DNA from: Gammaproteobacteria bacterium
Lineage (GTDB): Bacteria; Pseudomonadota; Gammaproteobacteria; Pseudomonadales; Pseudohongiellaceae
NCBI GenBank assembly: GCA_024639905.1
Contig: JAHEGE010000001.1
Location: forward strand, 496,001 to 560,000
Length of the DNA: 64,000 nucleotides
Reading direction: 5' to 3'
Positions 53,547 to 64,000 of this stretch are shown one piece after another. Both the position numbers and the translations under genes were made by a program. The notes under the pieces were generated by a model that was not told where the DNA came from, did no database searches, and saw nothing but the letters and a program-made list of their open reading frames with translations. The first letter of the stretch is position 1. Every line of letters starts with the position of its first letter.

Positions 53547-54236
53547 ATGCAAGCGAGCACCCGAGTACACAGCAACCCTGGGCAGGCGATAAGCGTGCCA
53601 GCCGCACCTGATCACGCCCTAATGCACAAGATCGCCTCGTTCGCCTTCGCGCTGCTCTTAATGCTGGCGATGGTGCTTGCGCCGGCCCAACGCGTCCTCC
53701 ATGCACAGGGTTTGTCGGCGGTAGAGACGGCCGAGCTTGGCGTGAACACGCTGCTGGCGACGGCGTTGGAGTCTAAAGCCTTGTTCTTAAGCGATCGCAA
53801 TGCGTACTTCGCGGCGATCGAGGCCGACCTCGAGAGCTTCGTTGATTTCCCCGCGGTGGCGCGGGTAGTGATGGCGCGCTATGCCAGCAGCGCCTCAGCT
53901 GCCCAGACCGAACGCTTCGCTGATATTCTAAAATCGACGCTGACACGTTTCTACGGCGCGTCGCTCGTCTCCTACAACGGCGAAGAGCTCATTTTCCTAC
54001 CTAACCCCGATCCTGAGGATGATCCCCGTGCCGATACAGTGGTGAGCATGGAGCTGCGCGGCGATATTAATCTACAGCTGCGCTATCAGATGTTCATTAA
54101 CGACGACGACGTGTGGAAGTTAAAGAACTTGAGTCTCGCCGGCATCAACCTCGGACGGCAATACTACTCGCAGTTCGCTGCACTGATGACGACACACGAC
54201 AACGATATCGATGCGGTACTAGACAACTGGAAGTAA
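53547..54236 (+). CDS. mlaC: Periplasmic phospholipid-binding protein MlaC (Ttg2D type)
   Basis: 229 residues. The ATG at 53547 follows a strong AGGAGGG site, giving a signal peptide with a long n-region (hydrophobic FAFALLLMLAMVLAP, cleavage near LHAQG). The mature protein has family features VDFPAVARVVMARYASS, AAQTERFADILKSTLTRFYG and WKLKNLSLAGINLGRQYYSQFAAL. MlaC shuttles phospholipids between outer-membrane MlaA and the MlaFEDB complex. Here mlaF, mlaE, mlaD and mlaB are not beside it: a divergent antiporter gene lies upstream and ibaG directly downstream (49 bp). Confidence 0.88.
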   Translation: MQASTRVHSNPGQAISVPAAPDHALMHKIASFAFALLLMLAMVLAPAQRVLHAQGLSAVETAELGVNTLLATALESKALFLSDRNAYFAAIEADLESFVDFPAVARVVMARYASSASAAQTERFADILKSTLTRFYGASLVSYNGEELIFLPNPDPEDDPRADTVVSMELRGDINLQLRYQMFINDDDVWKLKNLSLAGINLGRQYYSQFAALMTTHDNDIDAVLDNWK

Positions 54237-54285
54237 GAGCCGTTGCTCATGCAAGTCGAGCTGCGAATGACGCAAGGAGAATCAA

Positions 54286-54513
54286 GTGGAAGCAGAACAC
54301 ATTCAGGCACTGCTTAGTGCGGCATTGCCCGACACCGAAATAGAAGTGCAAGGCGAGGGGGGCAAATACCTCGTTGCAGCGACAGGAAGTATCTTCGAAG
54401 GGCTGAACGCGGTGAAACGCCAGCAAACGGTTTATAAAGTACTGAACGAGCACATAGCCAGTGGCGCGATCCACGCGGTCACTATGCGTCTGCAGGCGCC
54501 CAGCGAGGCGTAA
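54286..54513 (+). CDS. ibaG: BolA-family protein IbaG
   Basis: 75 residues. BolA-type fold: LLSAALPDTEIEVQGEGGKYLVAA, then FEGLNAVKRQQTVYKVLNEHI. The family works with monothiol glutaredoxin in Fe-S handling; the ligand His is usually in the VKRHQ-type region or C terminus, here GAIHAVTM. GTG start with AAGGAGA. It lies between mlaC and murA as in most gammaproteobacteria. Confidence 0.93.
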   Translation: MEAEHIQALLSAALPDTEIEVQGEGGKYLVAATGSIFEGLNAVKRQQTVYKVLNEHIASGAIHAVTMRLQAPSEA

Positions 54514-54559
54514 GTCTCTCCAGATTGACACCGCCCAAGAAGGGCCCAGCTGAGAATAA

Positions 54560-55825
<1,266 letters not shown>

Positions 55826-55909
55826 AGTGGAAGGGCGCAGAGAGCCATCCTTGCATCACTGTCCTTTCTTAACCGTCGTCAGTTAGACCAAGCAAGTAGA
55901 GAGATAATC

Positions 55910-56551
55910 ATGACAACGCCAAGCCTCGTTATCGCGCTCACCAAAGGGAGAATCCTCGACGAGGTTCTCCCGCTTTTAGCGCAGGCGAACATCGTGCCAT
56001 CCGAAGACATCGAGAAAAGTCGCAAGCTGATTTTCGACACCAACCTGCCGCATGTGCGACTGATGGTGATTCGTGGCTCTGACGTGCCCACCTACGTGGA
56101 GTTCGGCAGTGCTGACATTGGTGTCGTAGGTAAAGATCTTTTGCTGGAATACGGCGACGAGGCTTTTTATGAGCCACTTGATCTAGGCATCGCTCGCTGC
56201 CGTTTAATGACTGCCGAGCCGATTGACCGACCGGCTCCCACAGGCCGACTTCGCGTTGCGACGAAATTCGTCAACATCGCCAAGCGCTATTTTGCTGAAC
56301 GCGGAACACAAATTGAGCTGATTAAACTCAATGGTGCTCTGGAGCTTGCGCCCTCGATGGGGCTAGCCGACGCCATCGTGGACATCGTCGATACCGGCAA
56401 GACATTGACTGCGAACGGGCTCGAAGCAAAGGAGCTGATCGCAAACGTGAGCTCACGCATTATCGTCAACAAGGCGTCGATGAAAATCAAGAACGCGGCC
56501 ATTCGCGAGGTCCTCGCCCAGCTTGGTGAGGCAGTGGCGCGCAATAACTAG
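55910..56551 (+). CDS. hisG: ATP phosphoribosyltransferase, short form
   Basis: 213 residues: first enzyme of histidine synthesis. The catalytic domain is complete ([45 protein letters not shown]) but the C-terminal regulatory domain of the long form (about 299 residues in E. coli) is missing. Short HisG works as a hetero-octamer with HisZ, which must be elsewhere. hisD follows after 10 bp. Confidence 0.95.
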   Translation: MTTPSLVIALTKGRILDEVLPLLAQANIVPSEDIEKSRKLIFDTNLPHVRLMVIRGSDVPTYVEFGSADIGVVGKDLLLEYGDEAFYEPLDLGIARCRLMTAEPIDRPAPTGRLRVATKFVNIAKRYFAERGTQIELIKLNGALELAPSMGLADAIVDIVDTGKTLTANGLEAKELIANVSSRIIVNKASMKIKNAAIREVLAQLGEAVARNN

Positions 56552-56561
56552 GAAACAAACC

Positions 56562-57878
56562 ATGCAATCCGACACGATCGCGATCAAACGACTCGAGGCC
56601 GCGGCGCCGAATTTCAAAGAGGCGTTAAACAGGCATTTGCAGCGCGAGATGATCGTTGCGAGCGACGTGACCGCGACAGTGACAGATATTCTTGCGCAAG
56701 TGCGCTCACGCGGCGACGAGGCTGTGCTCGAGTACACCCGGCGTTTCGATGGACTCGATGCTCAGAGCATGGACAGCCTTCGAGTTTCTCGAGAGCAGAT
56801 GCTTGCGTCGTTAGAGAGTCTCGAACCCGCGCAGCGCGCCGCGTTAGAAGTCGCCGCGGAACGTATCCGTAGTTATCACGAGAAGCAGAAGCAAGACTCT
56901 TGGCAGTACCAGGAGGCCGATGGCTCTGTGTTAGGTCAGAAGATCAGCCCACTCGAACGAGTCGGCATCTATGCCCCTGGCGGCAAAGCCAATTACCCTT
57001 CCTCGATATTAATGCTCGCGATTCCCGCGCGGGTTGCGGGCGTGAGAGAGATTATCGCGACCGTCCCTACCGCGTATGGTGAGGAGGGTAAGCTGGTCTT
57101 CGCCGCCGCCGCGCTGGCGGGCGTGACCGAGCTTTACACTATTGGTGGGGCGCAGGCGGTCGCGGCCCTCGCCTTCGGCACGCAGACTATTCCTAAAGTC
57201 GATAAAATTAGCGGTCCGGGCAATATTTTTGTGACGGTCGCTAAGCGTCTAGTGTTTGGTGAAGTCGGCATCGATATGATCGCTGGGCCGTCTGAGCTGA
57301 CCGTAATTTGTGATGGCGAGACCGATCCAGATTGGATCGCCATGGATCTGTTTTCGCAGGCGGAACACGATGAGCAGGCGCAGTCTATCCTGATTGCGAC
57401 GAGCGTAGAGTTTATCGATGCGGTTCAGCGGAGTATTGACCGCTTACTGCCACAGATGGAGCGCCGCGCAATCATCGAGGCGTCACTGACCCAGCGGGGT
57501 CTGTTCGTCTTGGTTAGCGATCTTGCCCAGGCCGCTAGAGTGAGCGACGCGATTGCGCCCGAACACTTGGAGCTTTCAGTTGCCGATCCGCAGAGTCTTT
57601 TGGAGAGCATCAATCACGCGGGCGCGATTTTTATGGGGCGCCACAGCGCGGAGGCGTTAGGCGACTACTGTGCGGGCCCTAGTCACGTGCTACCCACCTC
57701 GGGTTCTGCGCGTTTCTTTTCTGCCTTAGGCGTCTACGATTTTCAGAAGCGGAGTTCGATTATCTATTGTTCGCCCGAGGGGGCATCGAGTTTGGCTGAG
57801 TCGGCCGCGGAATTAGCCCGTAACGAGCGCTTGCAAGCTCACGCGTTGTCTGCGGAATACCGCAAACGCGAGGCGTAA
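56562..57878 (+). CDS. hisD: Histidinol dehydrogenase
   Basis: 438 residues from ATG 56562, which has a TAGGAAAC site; an upstream in-frame ATG lies inside hisG. It oxidises histidinol to histidine with two NAD+ in a zinc site. Motifs: [57 protein letters not shown] and [17 protein letters not shown]. hisC does not follow, unlike Pseudomonas. Confidence 0.96.
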   Translation: MQSDTIAIKRLEAAAPNFKEALNRHLQREMIVASDVTATVTDILAQVRSRGDEAVLEYTRRFDGLDAQSMDSLRVSREQMLASLESLEPAQRAALEVAAERIRSYHEKQKQDSWQYQEADGSVLGQKISPLERVGIYAPGGKANYPSSILMLAIPARVAGVREIIATVPTAYGEEGKLVFAAAALAGVTELYTIGGAQAVAALAFGTQTIPKVDKISGPGNIFVTVAKRLVFGEVGIDMIAGPSELTVICDGETDPDWIAMDLFSQAEHDEQAQSILIATSVEFIDAVQRSIDRLLPQMERRAIIEASLTQRGLFVLVSDLAQAARVSDAIAPEHLELSVADPQSLLESINHAGAIFMGRHSAEALGDYCAGPSHVLPTSGSARFFSALGVYDFQKRSSIIYCSPEGASSLAESAAELARNERLQAHALSAEYRKREA

Positions 57879-57889
57879 GCGAGGCCCGT

Positions 57890-59059
57890 TCAGGGTTCGA
57901 TGATGATGGCTTGGCCGAAACCTAGAGTCGTAGGCAGGTTGAGGGTCTTGCCGTCGCGATAGACCTCGACCTCGATCGTGTCCCCGGGCTTTTTATTACG
58001 TACCTCGGCCATTATGTTGCCGCCGTCTATGACCTTGGTGCCTTGAACGCGGGTGATCACATCGCCAGGCAATATGCCTGCTCGCATGGCCGCGCCACCG
58101 TCGTCGACGTTCTCGACTAGCATGCCCCTCACTGAGTCTATGCCGAAGAACAGCTCGCTTGAGCGAGCGTCTAGCGCCTCGCCAGTAATGACGCCTAGAT
58201 AGCCCGCATTCGCCTCTATCGCTTGCGCGACCATTTCGTCGAGTGCAGAAACGGCGAGAGAGGCCGGTGTCGCGAAGCCGATTCCCTCGAAGTTGCCCGA
58301 CTCGGAGAGGATAGACGAATTTAGTCCAACCAGTTCCCCTCGATTATTGATAAGCGCGCCACCGGAGTTGCCAGGATTGATTGCTGCATCGGTCTGAATG
58401 CTTTCGAGTTCGCTGTTTTCATCGCGGCGCAGTGCGCTTATGATGCCTTGGGACACAGACTGGCCGACATTACGCGGATAGCCAATCGCGAAGACGACAT
58501 CGCCTACCCGCAAGTCCCCGCCCGAGGCACGTGCAATCGGCGTGAGCCCGTCCATATTGATGTGCAGTACCGCGAGGTCTGTTTGTTCTTCCCATGCGAT
58601 GACCGTGGCAGGAGTTTGGCGACCGTCTGCAAGAGTCACCTGCGCATTAAAGGCATCGAAAAGCGTGTCGACGACATGCAGATTGGTCAGTATGTAGCCG
58701 TCATCGCTAATGATGACGCCGGAGCCGAGACTCGCGCGTTCCTCTAGATAAAAATTAACCTTGTCTGCCGCTGCGCGCTCAACCGAGCCGACGTTCACGC
58801 TAGTTGCATTGATACTCACTACCGCCGGCGCTGCGAGTGCGATGATATCCGCAAAGCTCACCGCAGGTGGGCTCTGCTGTGAGGCGACGTGTAGCTGAGA
58901 TGACGACAGGATGTTGCTGAGTGAGGACAGCTGCCTAAATTGCACGATGACGAGTGCGATCAACACACCACAGGTGACCGGCCAGGCAAGAAACCGCAAG
59001 CCAGACACGAAGGCGCTTGGCTTTGGGCGATGCGTGTTGCTTGGGTCGTGTGGCGTCAA
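57890..59059 (-). CDS. degS: DegS/AlgW-type membrane-anchored serine protease
   Basis: 389 residues. One N-terminal anchor (FLAWPVTCGVLIALVIVQF). Trypsin-like domain with His in ILTNLHVVDTLFDAF, Asp in EEQTDLAVLHI and Ser in DAAINPGNSGGALINNRG; one PDZ domain follows (about 280-385: GYLGVITGEALDARSSELFFG, GMLVENVDDGGAAMRAGILPGDVI). In this position (after hisD) the enzyme is AlgW in Pseudomonas, which cleaves the anti-sigma factor MucA/RseA on envelope stress. Convergent with hisD (11 bp). Confidence 0.93.
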   Translation of the reverse strand: MTPHDPSNTHRPKPSAFVSGLRFLAWPVTCGVLIALVIVQFRQLSSLSNILSSSQLHVASQQSPPAVSFADIIALAAPAVVSINATSVNVGSVERAAADKVNFYLEERASLGSGVIISDDGYILTNLHVVDTLFDAFNAQVTLADGRQTPATVIAWEEQTDLAVLHINMDGLTPIARASGGDLRVGDVVFAIGYPRNVGQSVSQGIISALRRDENSELESIQTDAAINPGNSGGALINNRGELVGLNSSILSESGNFEGIGFATPASLAVSALDEMVAQAIEANAGYLGVITGEALDARSSELFFGIDSVRGMLVENVDDGGAAMRAGILPGDVITRVQGTKVIDGGNIMAEVRNKKPGDTIEVEVYRDGKTLNLPTTLGFGQAIIIEP

Positions 59060-59154
59060 GGCGTGAGCTCGTCTGCAAAGGTGGTAACATGACTCTTAGT
59101 GTCCGCCGGTAGTGCTTGCGGGCGTTTGACCACAGTCTACCAGAGGACAAGCCG

Positions 59155-59931
59155 ATGGCGGTAAGCCTTACCGAATTCCATTCCAAGATCAACTCTCTGC
59201 TTAGAATTGAGCAGTTTAAAGACTACGCGCCGAATGGTTTGCAGGTCGAAGGCAAGGCGCAAGTGCGCAAAGTCGTCAGTGGCGTCACGGCGAGTCGAGC
59301 GCTCATAGAGGCGGCTATCGCGGCGGACGCCGATGCGATTCTCGTCCACCATGGCTATTTCTGGCATGGAGAGGAGGCTGCCATTGTAGGCATCAAGCGC
59401 CGACGCATTGAGCTGCTATTGCAACACAATATTAGCCTGCTCGCTTACCACCTGCCGTTAGATGCACATGCGGAATTTGGCAATAATGTGCAGCTTGGTC
59501 AGCACCTCGGCCTGGAGACGACTGGCGAGCTCAGGAGACAGAATAACCATCCGATAGGCTTGATTGGGAAGCTGCCGACGCCGCTTTGCTGTGGCGACTT
59601 CGCGCGACATATCGCGACTCGTCTAGGGCGCGACCCGCTCGTTATCCAAGCGGATTTAGAGGCCGGCGGCGTCGAAAAAATAGAGACTCTGGCGTGGTGC
59701 ACCGGCGCTGCCCAAGGATTTATCGACAAGGCTGTAGCGAGCGGTGTAGATGCTTATCTCACTGGTGAAGCATCGGAGCCCACAGTGCATATCGCGCGCG
59801 AGTCCGGAGTGCATTTTTTCTCGGCAGGACACCATGCGACCGAACGCTACGGCGTTCAGGCACTCGCCGAACACCTACAATCTCTCTTCGAGTTCGAACA
59901 CCAATTCATCGATATCGATAATCCAGTCTAG
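59155..59931 (+). CDS. Nif3-like dinuclear metal-centre protein (YbgI family)
   Basis: 258 residues from ATG 59155 (MAVSLTEF), preferred because of the AGAGGAC site just upstream. Metal ligands are recognisable: AILVHHGYFWHGE (HHGxFW), YHLPLDAHAEFGNNVQL and GHHATERYGVQAL near the C terminus. In E. coli the family is called YbgI and its function is unclear; GTP cyclohydrolase-like or metal chaperone roles have been proposed. It is divergent from degS. Confidence 0.9.
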   Translation: MAVSLTEFHSKINSLLRIEQFKDYAPNGLQVEGKAQVRKVVSGVTASRALIEAAIAADADAILVHHGYFWHGEEAAIVGIKRRRIELLLQHNISLLAYHLPLDAHAEFGNNVQLGQHLGLETTGELRRQNNHPIGLIGKLPTPLCCGDFARHIATRLGRDPLVIQADLEAGGVEKIETLAWCTGAAQGFIDKAVASGVDAYLTGEASEPTVHIARESGVHFFSAGHHATERYGVQALAEHLQSLFEFEHQFIDIDNPV

Positions 59932-59939
59932 GCAGCGCC

Positions 59940-59953
59940 CCCGCGGGATCTGG
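59940..59953 (+). repeat. 14-bp direct repeat, copy 1 (downstream flank of cysD-cysNC)
   Basis: CCCGCGGGATCTGG; an identical copy lies at 62959-62972 in the same orientation, so the two bracket the cysD-cysNC operon. Confidence 0.85.
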
Positions 59954-59962
59954 CTTAGCCGA

Positions 59963-61936
59963 TTAGATGACAGCTTCCGCTCGCAATAGTTGCCATATCT
60001 GGCGCACGCAGTCGGCCTGAGAGAGGGCTTCGGTGTCGAGTTCTAAGGCGACGTCGGTCGGCGGCTCGTAGGGGAAAGAGACGCCTGGTACGTCTGTAAT
60101 CGTAGCCGGATCTGCTGCCGCGCTGCGGCCTTGCTCTTGCGCCGCGGTGTAGGCGGAATAGAGCCCGCTAGGGTCGCGTGCCTGGCACACTTCTAGCGGC
60201 GGGTTGAGATAGATTACATAGCAATCAGCTGCGCCGATAATAGCGCGCGCTTGGCTGCGCGAGTGCTCTGTTGGCGCCACGAACGCAGCACAGCAGATTA
60301 GACCCGAATCATTCACGAAGCGCGCGATATTGGCGCTGCGCCGTAGGTTTTCTGCGCGGCCAGCGGCGCTATGGTCGAGGTCGCTGCTAATGCCTTGGCG
60401 CATCGTCTTGCCGTCAAGCACCGTGCTTGCGTGGCCTTTCTCAAACAATTCGCGTTCGACCGCGTGGGCAAGCGTCGATTTGCCAGAGCCAGATACACCG
60501 ATGAAGAGTAGGGTAACGGGGCGCTGGCCGAAGCGTGCTGCGCGTTCGTCTTGGGTGACATACGTGCTGTGTGAGTGGGACCCTTTTGCGGGCAGGTCGT
60601 GGTCAGTCGCGAGCTCGCTTGAGTTCACCCCGCTTTCCGAGGAGGAAACCATGCCTGCGCCGACAGTGACATTCGTCAATTTGTCGATAACGATGAAATT
60701 ACCCGCGCCGCGATTGCTCTGATAGTCGTCGAAGCACAGGGCGTGATCAACTTGCAGCTCGACCCTGCCGATCTCGTTAAGGGCGAGGCTGGGTGCCGGA
60801 TGTTGCTGTAGTGTGTTGATATCGACGCGACTACGCAGAGTCTTGATGCGACCGTTTACTGTCTTCGCCCCCATCTTAATGTCGTAATCTGTGCCGGGGC
60901 GCATTGTGGCGTCGGCCATCCAGACGAGGTCGGCTTCAAACTGATTAGCAAGGGTTGGTAAGTTATCGCTGTGCGCTAACATATCGCCGCGGCTCACATC
61001 GATCTCGTCCTCAAGCGTAAGAGTGACTGCCATCGGCGCGAAGGCCTGTTCGATCTCTTCGTCGTAGGTCACTATCGATTTGATGCGGCTATGCCGACCC
61101 GAGGGCAGGGCGGTGACGAGGTCGCCCTTGCGCACTACGCCAGAGGCGATGGTGCCGCAGTAGCCGCGGAAATTGAGATTCGGACGGTTGACCAGTTGCA
61201 CGGGGAAGCGGAAGTCGCTGAGATTGCGGCTTGCATTGATCGGAATTTGTTCGAGCAAGCTCATCAGTGGCGCGCCCTCAAACCACGGCATCTGCGTACT
61301 CTGCGTTACGACATTATCGCCCTCTAACGCGGACAGAGGCAGGAAATGAAACTCTGCGCGCGGCAGGCTTGCGCTAAAGGCTTGGTAGTCGGCTTTGATC
61401 TCTTCGAACCGCGCTTCGCTATAGTCCACCAAGTCCATTTTATTGATCGCAACGATGAGCTGTTTGATGCCCAGAAGAGAGGCGATATAGCTATGCCGCC
61501 GCGTTTGCGTCTGCACGCCATGGCGCGCATCGATGAGGATTATCGCGAGGTCGCAGGAGGACGCGCCCGTTGCCATGTTGCGGGTATATTGTTCATGCCC
61601 CGGCGTGTCAGCAATGATGAACTTGCGCTTTGCTGTAGAGAAATAGCGGTAGGCGACATCGATGGTTATGCCTTGTTCGCGCTCGGCCTGAAGTCCATCG
61701 ACGAGTAGCGCGAGGTCAATTCGGCCGCCTGTCGTACCCGACTTGACGCTGTCCTTCTCGATCGCTGCGAGTTGGTCTTCGTAGATCATCTTCGAGTCGT
61801 GCAATAAACGGCCTATCAGCGTGCTCTTGCCGTCGTCGACGCTGCCACAGGTAAGTAGACGCAGCAGTTCCTTGCGCTCGTGCTGTGCGAGATAGGCGTC
61901 TATGTCGGTGCTGATCAGTTCTGATTGGTGAGACAT
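59963..61936 (-). CDS. cysNC: Bifunctional sulfate adenylyltransferase large subunit / APS kinase (CysN-CysC fusion)
   Basis: 657 residues. The N part (1-450) is an EF-Tu-like GTPase: [20 protein letters not shown] (G1), [19 protein letters not shown] (G3) and [11 protein letters not shown] (G4). The C part (about 475-657) is APS kinase: [35 protein letters not shown] (DG-(D/N)-x-x-R type) and [13 protein letters not shown]. It activates sulfate to APS and PAPS with CysD, encoded 61 bp upstream. The fusion is common in Pseudomonas and relatives. Confidence 0.95.
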   Translation of the reverse strand: MSHQSELISTDIDAYLAQHERKELLRLLTCGSVDDGKSTLIGRLLHDSKMIYEDQLAAIEKDSVKSGTTGGRIDLALLVDGLQAEREQGITIDVAYRYFSTAKRKFIIADTPGHEQYTRNMATGASSCDLAIILIDARHGVQTQTRRHSYIASLLGIKQLIVAINKMDLVDYSEARFEEIKADYQAFSASLPRAEFHFLPLSALEGDNVVTQSTQMPWFEGAPLMSLLEQIPINASRNLSDFRFPVQLVNRPNLNFRGYCGTIASGVVRKGDLVTALPSGRHSRIKSIVTYDEEIEQAFAPMAVTLTLEDEIDVSRGDMLAHSDNLPTLANQFEADLVWMADATMRPGTDYDIKMGAKTVNGRIKTLRSRVDINTLQQHPAPSLALNEIGRVELQVDHALCFDDYQSNRGAGNFIVIDKLTNVTVGAGMVSSSESGVNSSELATDHDLPAKGSHSHSTYVTQDERAARFGQRPVTLLFIGVSGSGKSTLAHAVERELFEKGHASTVLDGKTMRQGISSDLDHSAAGRAENLRRSANIARFVNDSGLICCAAFVAPTEHSRSQARAIIGAADCYVIYLNPPLEVCQARDPSGLYSAYTAAQEQGRSAAADPATITDVPGVSFPYEPPTDVALELDTEALSQADCVRQIWQLLRAEAVI

Positions 61937-61997
61937 GCTAGGTCCTGAATACGGTTGTCATAGGCGCAGCAGTTGGCCGCGCGCAGCGTGCAATGCT

Positions 61998-62906
61998 TTA
62001 GAAGTAACCTTTGCGCTTCTTCTCTTCCATCGAACCCGCCTTGTCGCTATCGATCAGCCTGCCTTGCCGCTCGGAACTGGTAGTGAGCAGCATCTCTTGG
62101 ATGATTTCTGGCAGTGTGGTGGCCTTTGATTCTACGGCGCCGGTCAGGGGGTAGCAGCCTAGGGTTCTAAATCGAACAGTCTTTATTTCAACTTTCTGGT
62201 CGTCGGCAATCGGCATACGATCGTCGTCTACCATGATGTCGATTCCGCCGATGTTGACGACAGGCCGAGGGGCTGCGAAGTAGAGTGGGACGATCTCGAT
62301 CTTATTCAGGTGGATGTACTGCCAGATGTCCAGTTCGGTCCAGTTCGACAGTGGAAATACGCGGATGCTCTCGCCTTTATTAATCTTACTGTTGTATATA
62401 TTCCACAGTTCGGGACGCTGGTTCTTTGGGTCCCAACTGTGATTTTGATCGCGGAAGCTAAACACGCGTTCCTTCGCTCGAGATTTCTCTTCGTCGCGAC
62501 GCGCACCACCGAAGGCTGCGTCAAATCGGTATTTATTCAGCGCCTGTTTGAGCGCCTGCGTCTTCATGATGTCAGTGTGCTTTTCGCTGCCGTGGGTGAA
62601 AGGTCCAACACCAGCAGCGATGCCTTCGGCGTTGGTGTGCACGAGCAAGTCGAGGCCTAGGTTCTTCACGTGCCGATCGCGGAATTCGATCATGTCGCGG
62701 AATTTCCACGTGGTGTCGACATGCAGAAGCGGGAAGGGCGGTTTGCCGGGGTAAAAGGCTTTAAGCGCCAGGTGGAGCATGACGGCGGAGTCTTTGCCTA
62801 CCGAATAGAGCATTACGGGATTGTCGAATTCGGCGACAACTTCGCGGATTATGTGGATGCTCTCCGCCTCAAGCTGTTTGAGGTGAGTGAGGTTGTAATC
62901 GTGCAT
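61998..62906 (-). CDS. cysD: Sulfate adenylyltransferase small subunit
   Basis: 302 residues. N-type ATP pyrophosphatase motif [23 protein letters not shown] (SxGKDS, about 32-54), then [34 protein letters not shown] and [17 protein letters not shown]. CysD forms APS from sulfate and ATP, driven by CysN GTP hydrolysis. Confidence 0.96.
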   Translation of the reverse strand: MHDYNLTHLKQLEAESIHIIREVVAEFDNPVMLYSVGKDSAVMLHLALKAFYPGKPPFPLLHVDTTWKFRDMIEFRDRHVKNLGLDLLVHTNAEGIAAGVGPFTHGSEKHTDIMKTQALKQALNKYRFDAAFGGARRDEEKSRAKERVFSFRDQNHSWDPKNQRPELWNIYNSKINKGESIRVFPLSNWTELDIWQYIHLNKIEIVPLYFAAPRPVVNIGGIDIMVDDDRMPIADDQKVEIKTVRFRTLGCYPLTGAVESKATTLPEIIQEMLLTTSSERQGRLIDSDKAGSMEEKKRKGYF

Positions 62907-62958
62907 AGCAAGGAGCCTAGATGAGGTGCTAGGAAGAGGTTGAGGTGTTTCTGACGAG

Positions 62959-62972
62959 CCCGCGGGATCTGG
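62959..62972 (+). repeat. 14-bp direct repeat, copy 2 (upstream flank of cysD-cysNC)
   Basis: CCCGCGGGATCTGG, identical to 59940-59953. It lies between cysD and zapG. Confidence 0.85.
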
Positions 62973-62978
62973 TGAGTG

Positions 62979-63428
62979 CTAGTCGTCTTTCGGTGCAGGC
63001 TTTTCTAAGCCGAAACCCTCTGCCAAGGCCCCTTTCTGCTCGGGGCTTGCCTTGGCGGCGTAATCCTTGGGCGGAATAAGTGCGCCTAATTCGTCATCGG
63101 TGTCTTCGCCCTTCGCCGCATCGAAGCCGGCGTCGGTCTTGGAAGGGAGAAGCTTGCCCGCGACTTCTTCGGGGCATAGATCCTGCGCGCCGCTAGCGAG
63201 GTGTTCATAGACCTCTCTGTAGCTTTCTGTCATGTGATGGACGAGGTCCGCCGTCATGCTGAAATGATCGCTGACATTGTCGCGGTAGCGCCGCTCCGCG
63301 TCGGCGGCTTCGCGAAGCTCAGCCTCGAGCTCGCGCACGCGTGTGGGTTGCGCGCTGAGACGACCACCTATCAAGAGTCCGATGATAACGCCTGCGAGTA
63401 GGCTGCTTGCCACGATAATCCAAGTCAT
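62979..63428 (-). CDS. zapG: Cell division-associated protein ZapG (YhcB, DUF1043)
   Basis: 149 residues from ATG 63428, with GAGGAAC upstream; the frame continues to 63563 without support. One N-terminal membrane helix (TWIIVASSLLAGVIIGLLIGG), a coiled coil (RVRELEAELREAADAERRYRD, about 28-48), the typical VSDHFSMTADLVHHMTESYREVYEHLASGA block and a disordered acidic tail. It links cell division with envelope synthesis in E. coli. Divergent from zapE, a common arrangement. Confidence 0.92.
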   Translation of the reverse strand: MTWIIVASSLLAGVIIGLLIGGRLSAQPTRVRELEAELREAADAERRYRDNVSDHFSMTADLVHHMTESYREVYEHLASGAQDLCPEEVAGKLLPSKTDAGFDAAKGEDTDDELGALIPPKDYAAKASPEQKGALAEGFGLEKPAPKDD

Positions 63429-63635
63429 AGGAAGTTCCTCGTAAAGAGGCGACGAGTATAGCGCACTCAACCACGTAGTTTGAAGGTTGGCGTAGATGCC
63501 GGCTGAGAGCTGCCGTACAATCTGACGCGGGTTTGCGCGGCATGGTAATAAGCTAATGCGCAATCATTCTAACTGCGCTGTGGATCAGGTTTCGTCGGGG
63601 TTACAGCGAAGCGTTGGGTAATAAGGATTTTTCAA

Positions 63636-64000
63636 GTGTCGGAAACAAAGCGCGGCGCCGCGCATGCCAGTCTCTCTGCTCGTTATTCCGCAGATGTGCA
63701 GTCTGGAAGAGTCGCAGCGGACGATGAGCAGCGGCGTGTTATCACCATTCTTGAGCGCCTAGCCGCTGACCTGCATAGCGCATGCGAGGATCGGCGCGGC
63801 TGGTTCGCGCGCATGCAAGGCCTGTTCGTTAGTCGAGCGGCGGCCGTGCCGTTGGGTGTCTACCTGTGGGGCGGTGTTGGGCGGGGTAAAACCTACCTCA
63901 TGGACTTGTTTTTCGATTCTCTCGAAGGCATACCATCGAGACGAACGCATTTTCATCGCTTCATGCAAGGCATTCATGCTCGCCTCACTAGCTTGCAAGG
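63636..64000 (+). CDS. zapE: Cell division ATPase ZapE, N-terminal part (runs off the window)
   Basis: 121 complete codons from GTG 63636, which has AAGGA 8 bp upstream. The translation contains PLGVYLWGGVGRGKTYLMDLFFDSL (Walker A, GVGRGKT) and RRTHFHRFMQGIHARL, both characteristic of the AFG1-like ZapE ATPase that acts on the Z ring. The reading frame is open to the window edge. Confidence 0.92.
   Translation, partial: MSETKRGAAHASLSARYSADVQSGRVAADDEQRRVITILERLAADLHSACEDRRGWFARMQGLFVSRAAAVPLGVYLWGGVGRGKTYLMDLFFDSLEGIPSRRTHFHRFMQGIHARLTSLQ

Noticed and set aside
59963..61936. Recent horizontal transfer of the cys operon
   Set aside because: Only the flanking 14-bp repeats suggest it; base use looks like the neighbours and the same genes lie near algW in Pseudomonas.

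Overview
The window is about 64 kb of protein-dense, fairly GC-rich bacterial chromosome. Gene content and order point to a gammaproteobacterium of the Pseudomonas/Cellvibrio/Halieaceae side, probably marine: RpoN-PTS(Ntr) and Lpt/Kds clusters, the order dksA-gluQ-cbrA-cbrB-pcnB-panB-panC-acsA, the order mlaC-ibaG-murA-hisG-hisD-degS, several Na+-coupled symporters and a membrane pyrophosphatase. I saw no rRNA, tRNA, CRISPR array, prophage or insertion sequence. The species is not identifiable from what I can see.

Layout. 1-10.4 kb: a selenocysteine region (5' part of selB, translationally coupled to an L-lactate permease gene; selA) mixed with a secreted protein of unknown function, pyruvate phosphate dikinase, a membrane class III cyclase-like protein with altered catalytic residues, and a 2-hydroxyacid dehydrogenase. 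10.4-18.3 kb: an MFS exporter and a compact four-gene operon (DUF58, transglutaminase, MoxR ATPase, TPR-like secreted protein). 18.3-30.1 kb: acsA, panC, panB, pcnB, then the carbon-control locus cbrB-cbrA with a small membrane protein, gluQ and dksA. 30.3-43.4 kb: aminotransferase, sfsA, Rieske protein, a PLP sulfur-amino-acid enzyme, membrane PPase, Mrp, an AGCS amino-acid symporter, and a DUF4212/acetate-type symporter pair. 43.4-53.4 kb: darP, mgtE, ptsO-rapZ-ptsN-rpoN, lptB-lptA-lptC-kdsC-kdsD and a Ca2+/Na+ antiporter. 53.5-64 kb: mlaC, ibaG, murA, hisG, hisD, degS/algW, nif3, cysNC, cysD, zapG and the start of zapE.

The most interesting part is the gap between cbrB and pcnB (23697-24096). 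On the minus strand it contains a near-consensus sigma-54 promoter, an exact IHF-consensus site upstream of it, a TGTTAC/GTAACA inverted repeat further upstream, and then about 248 nt of non-coding transcript with four groups of A-rich AANAANAA motifs, ending in a UUCG-tetraloop terminator. This is the architecture of Pseudomonas CrcZ/CrcY, the small RNAs that sequester Hfq/Crc and relieve catabolite repression. A perfect CA motif (AATAACAACAATAA) abuts the ribosome-binding site of the DUF4212/acetate-symporter operon at 43.4 kb, so regulator (CbrAB), sigma factor (RpoN), decoy RNA and a plausible target all lie in this window. hfq and crc are not in the window.

Several conserved clusters are visibly reduced: rpoN-ptsN lacks hpf, ibaG-murA keeps only mlaC of the mla genes, pcnB-panB lacks folK, and hisD-degS lacks hisC.
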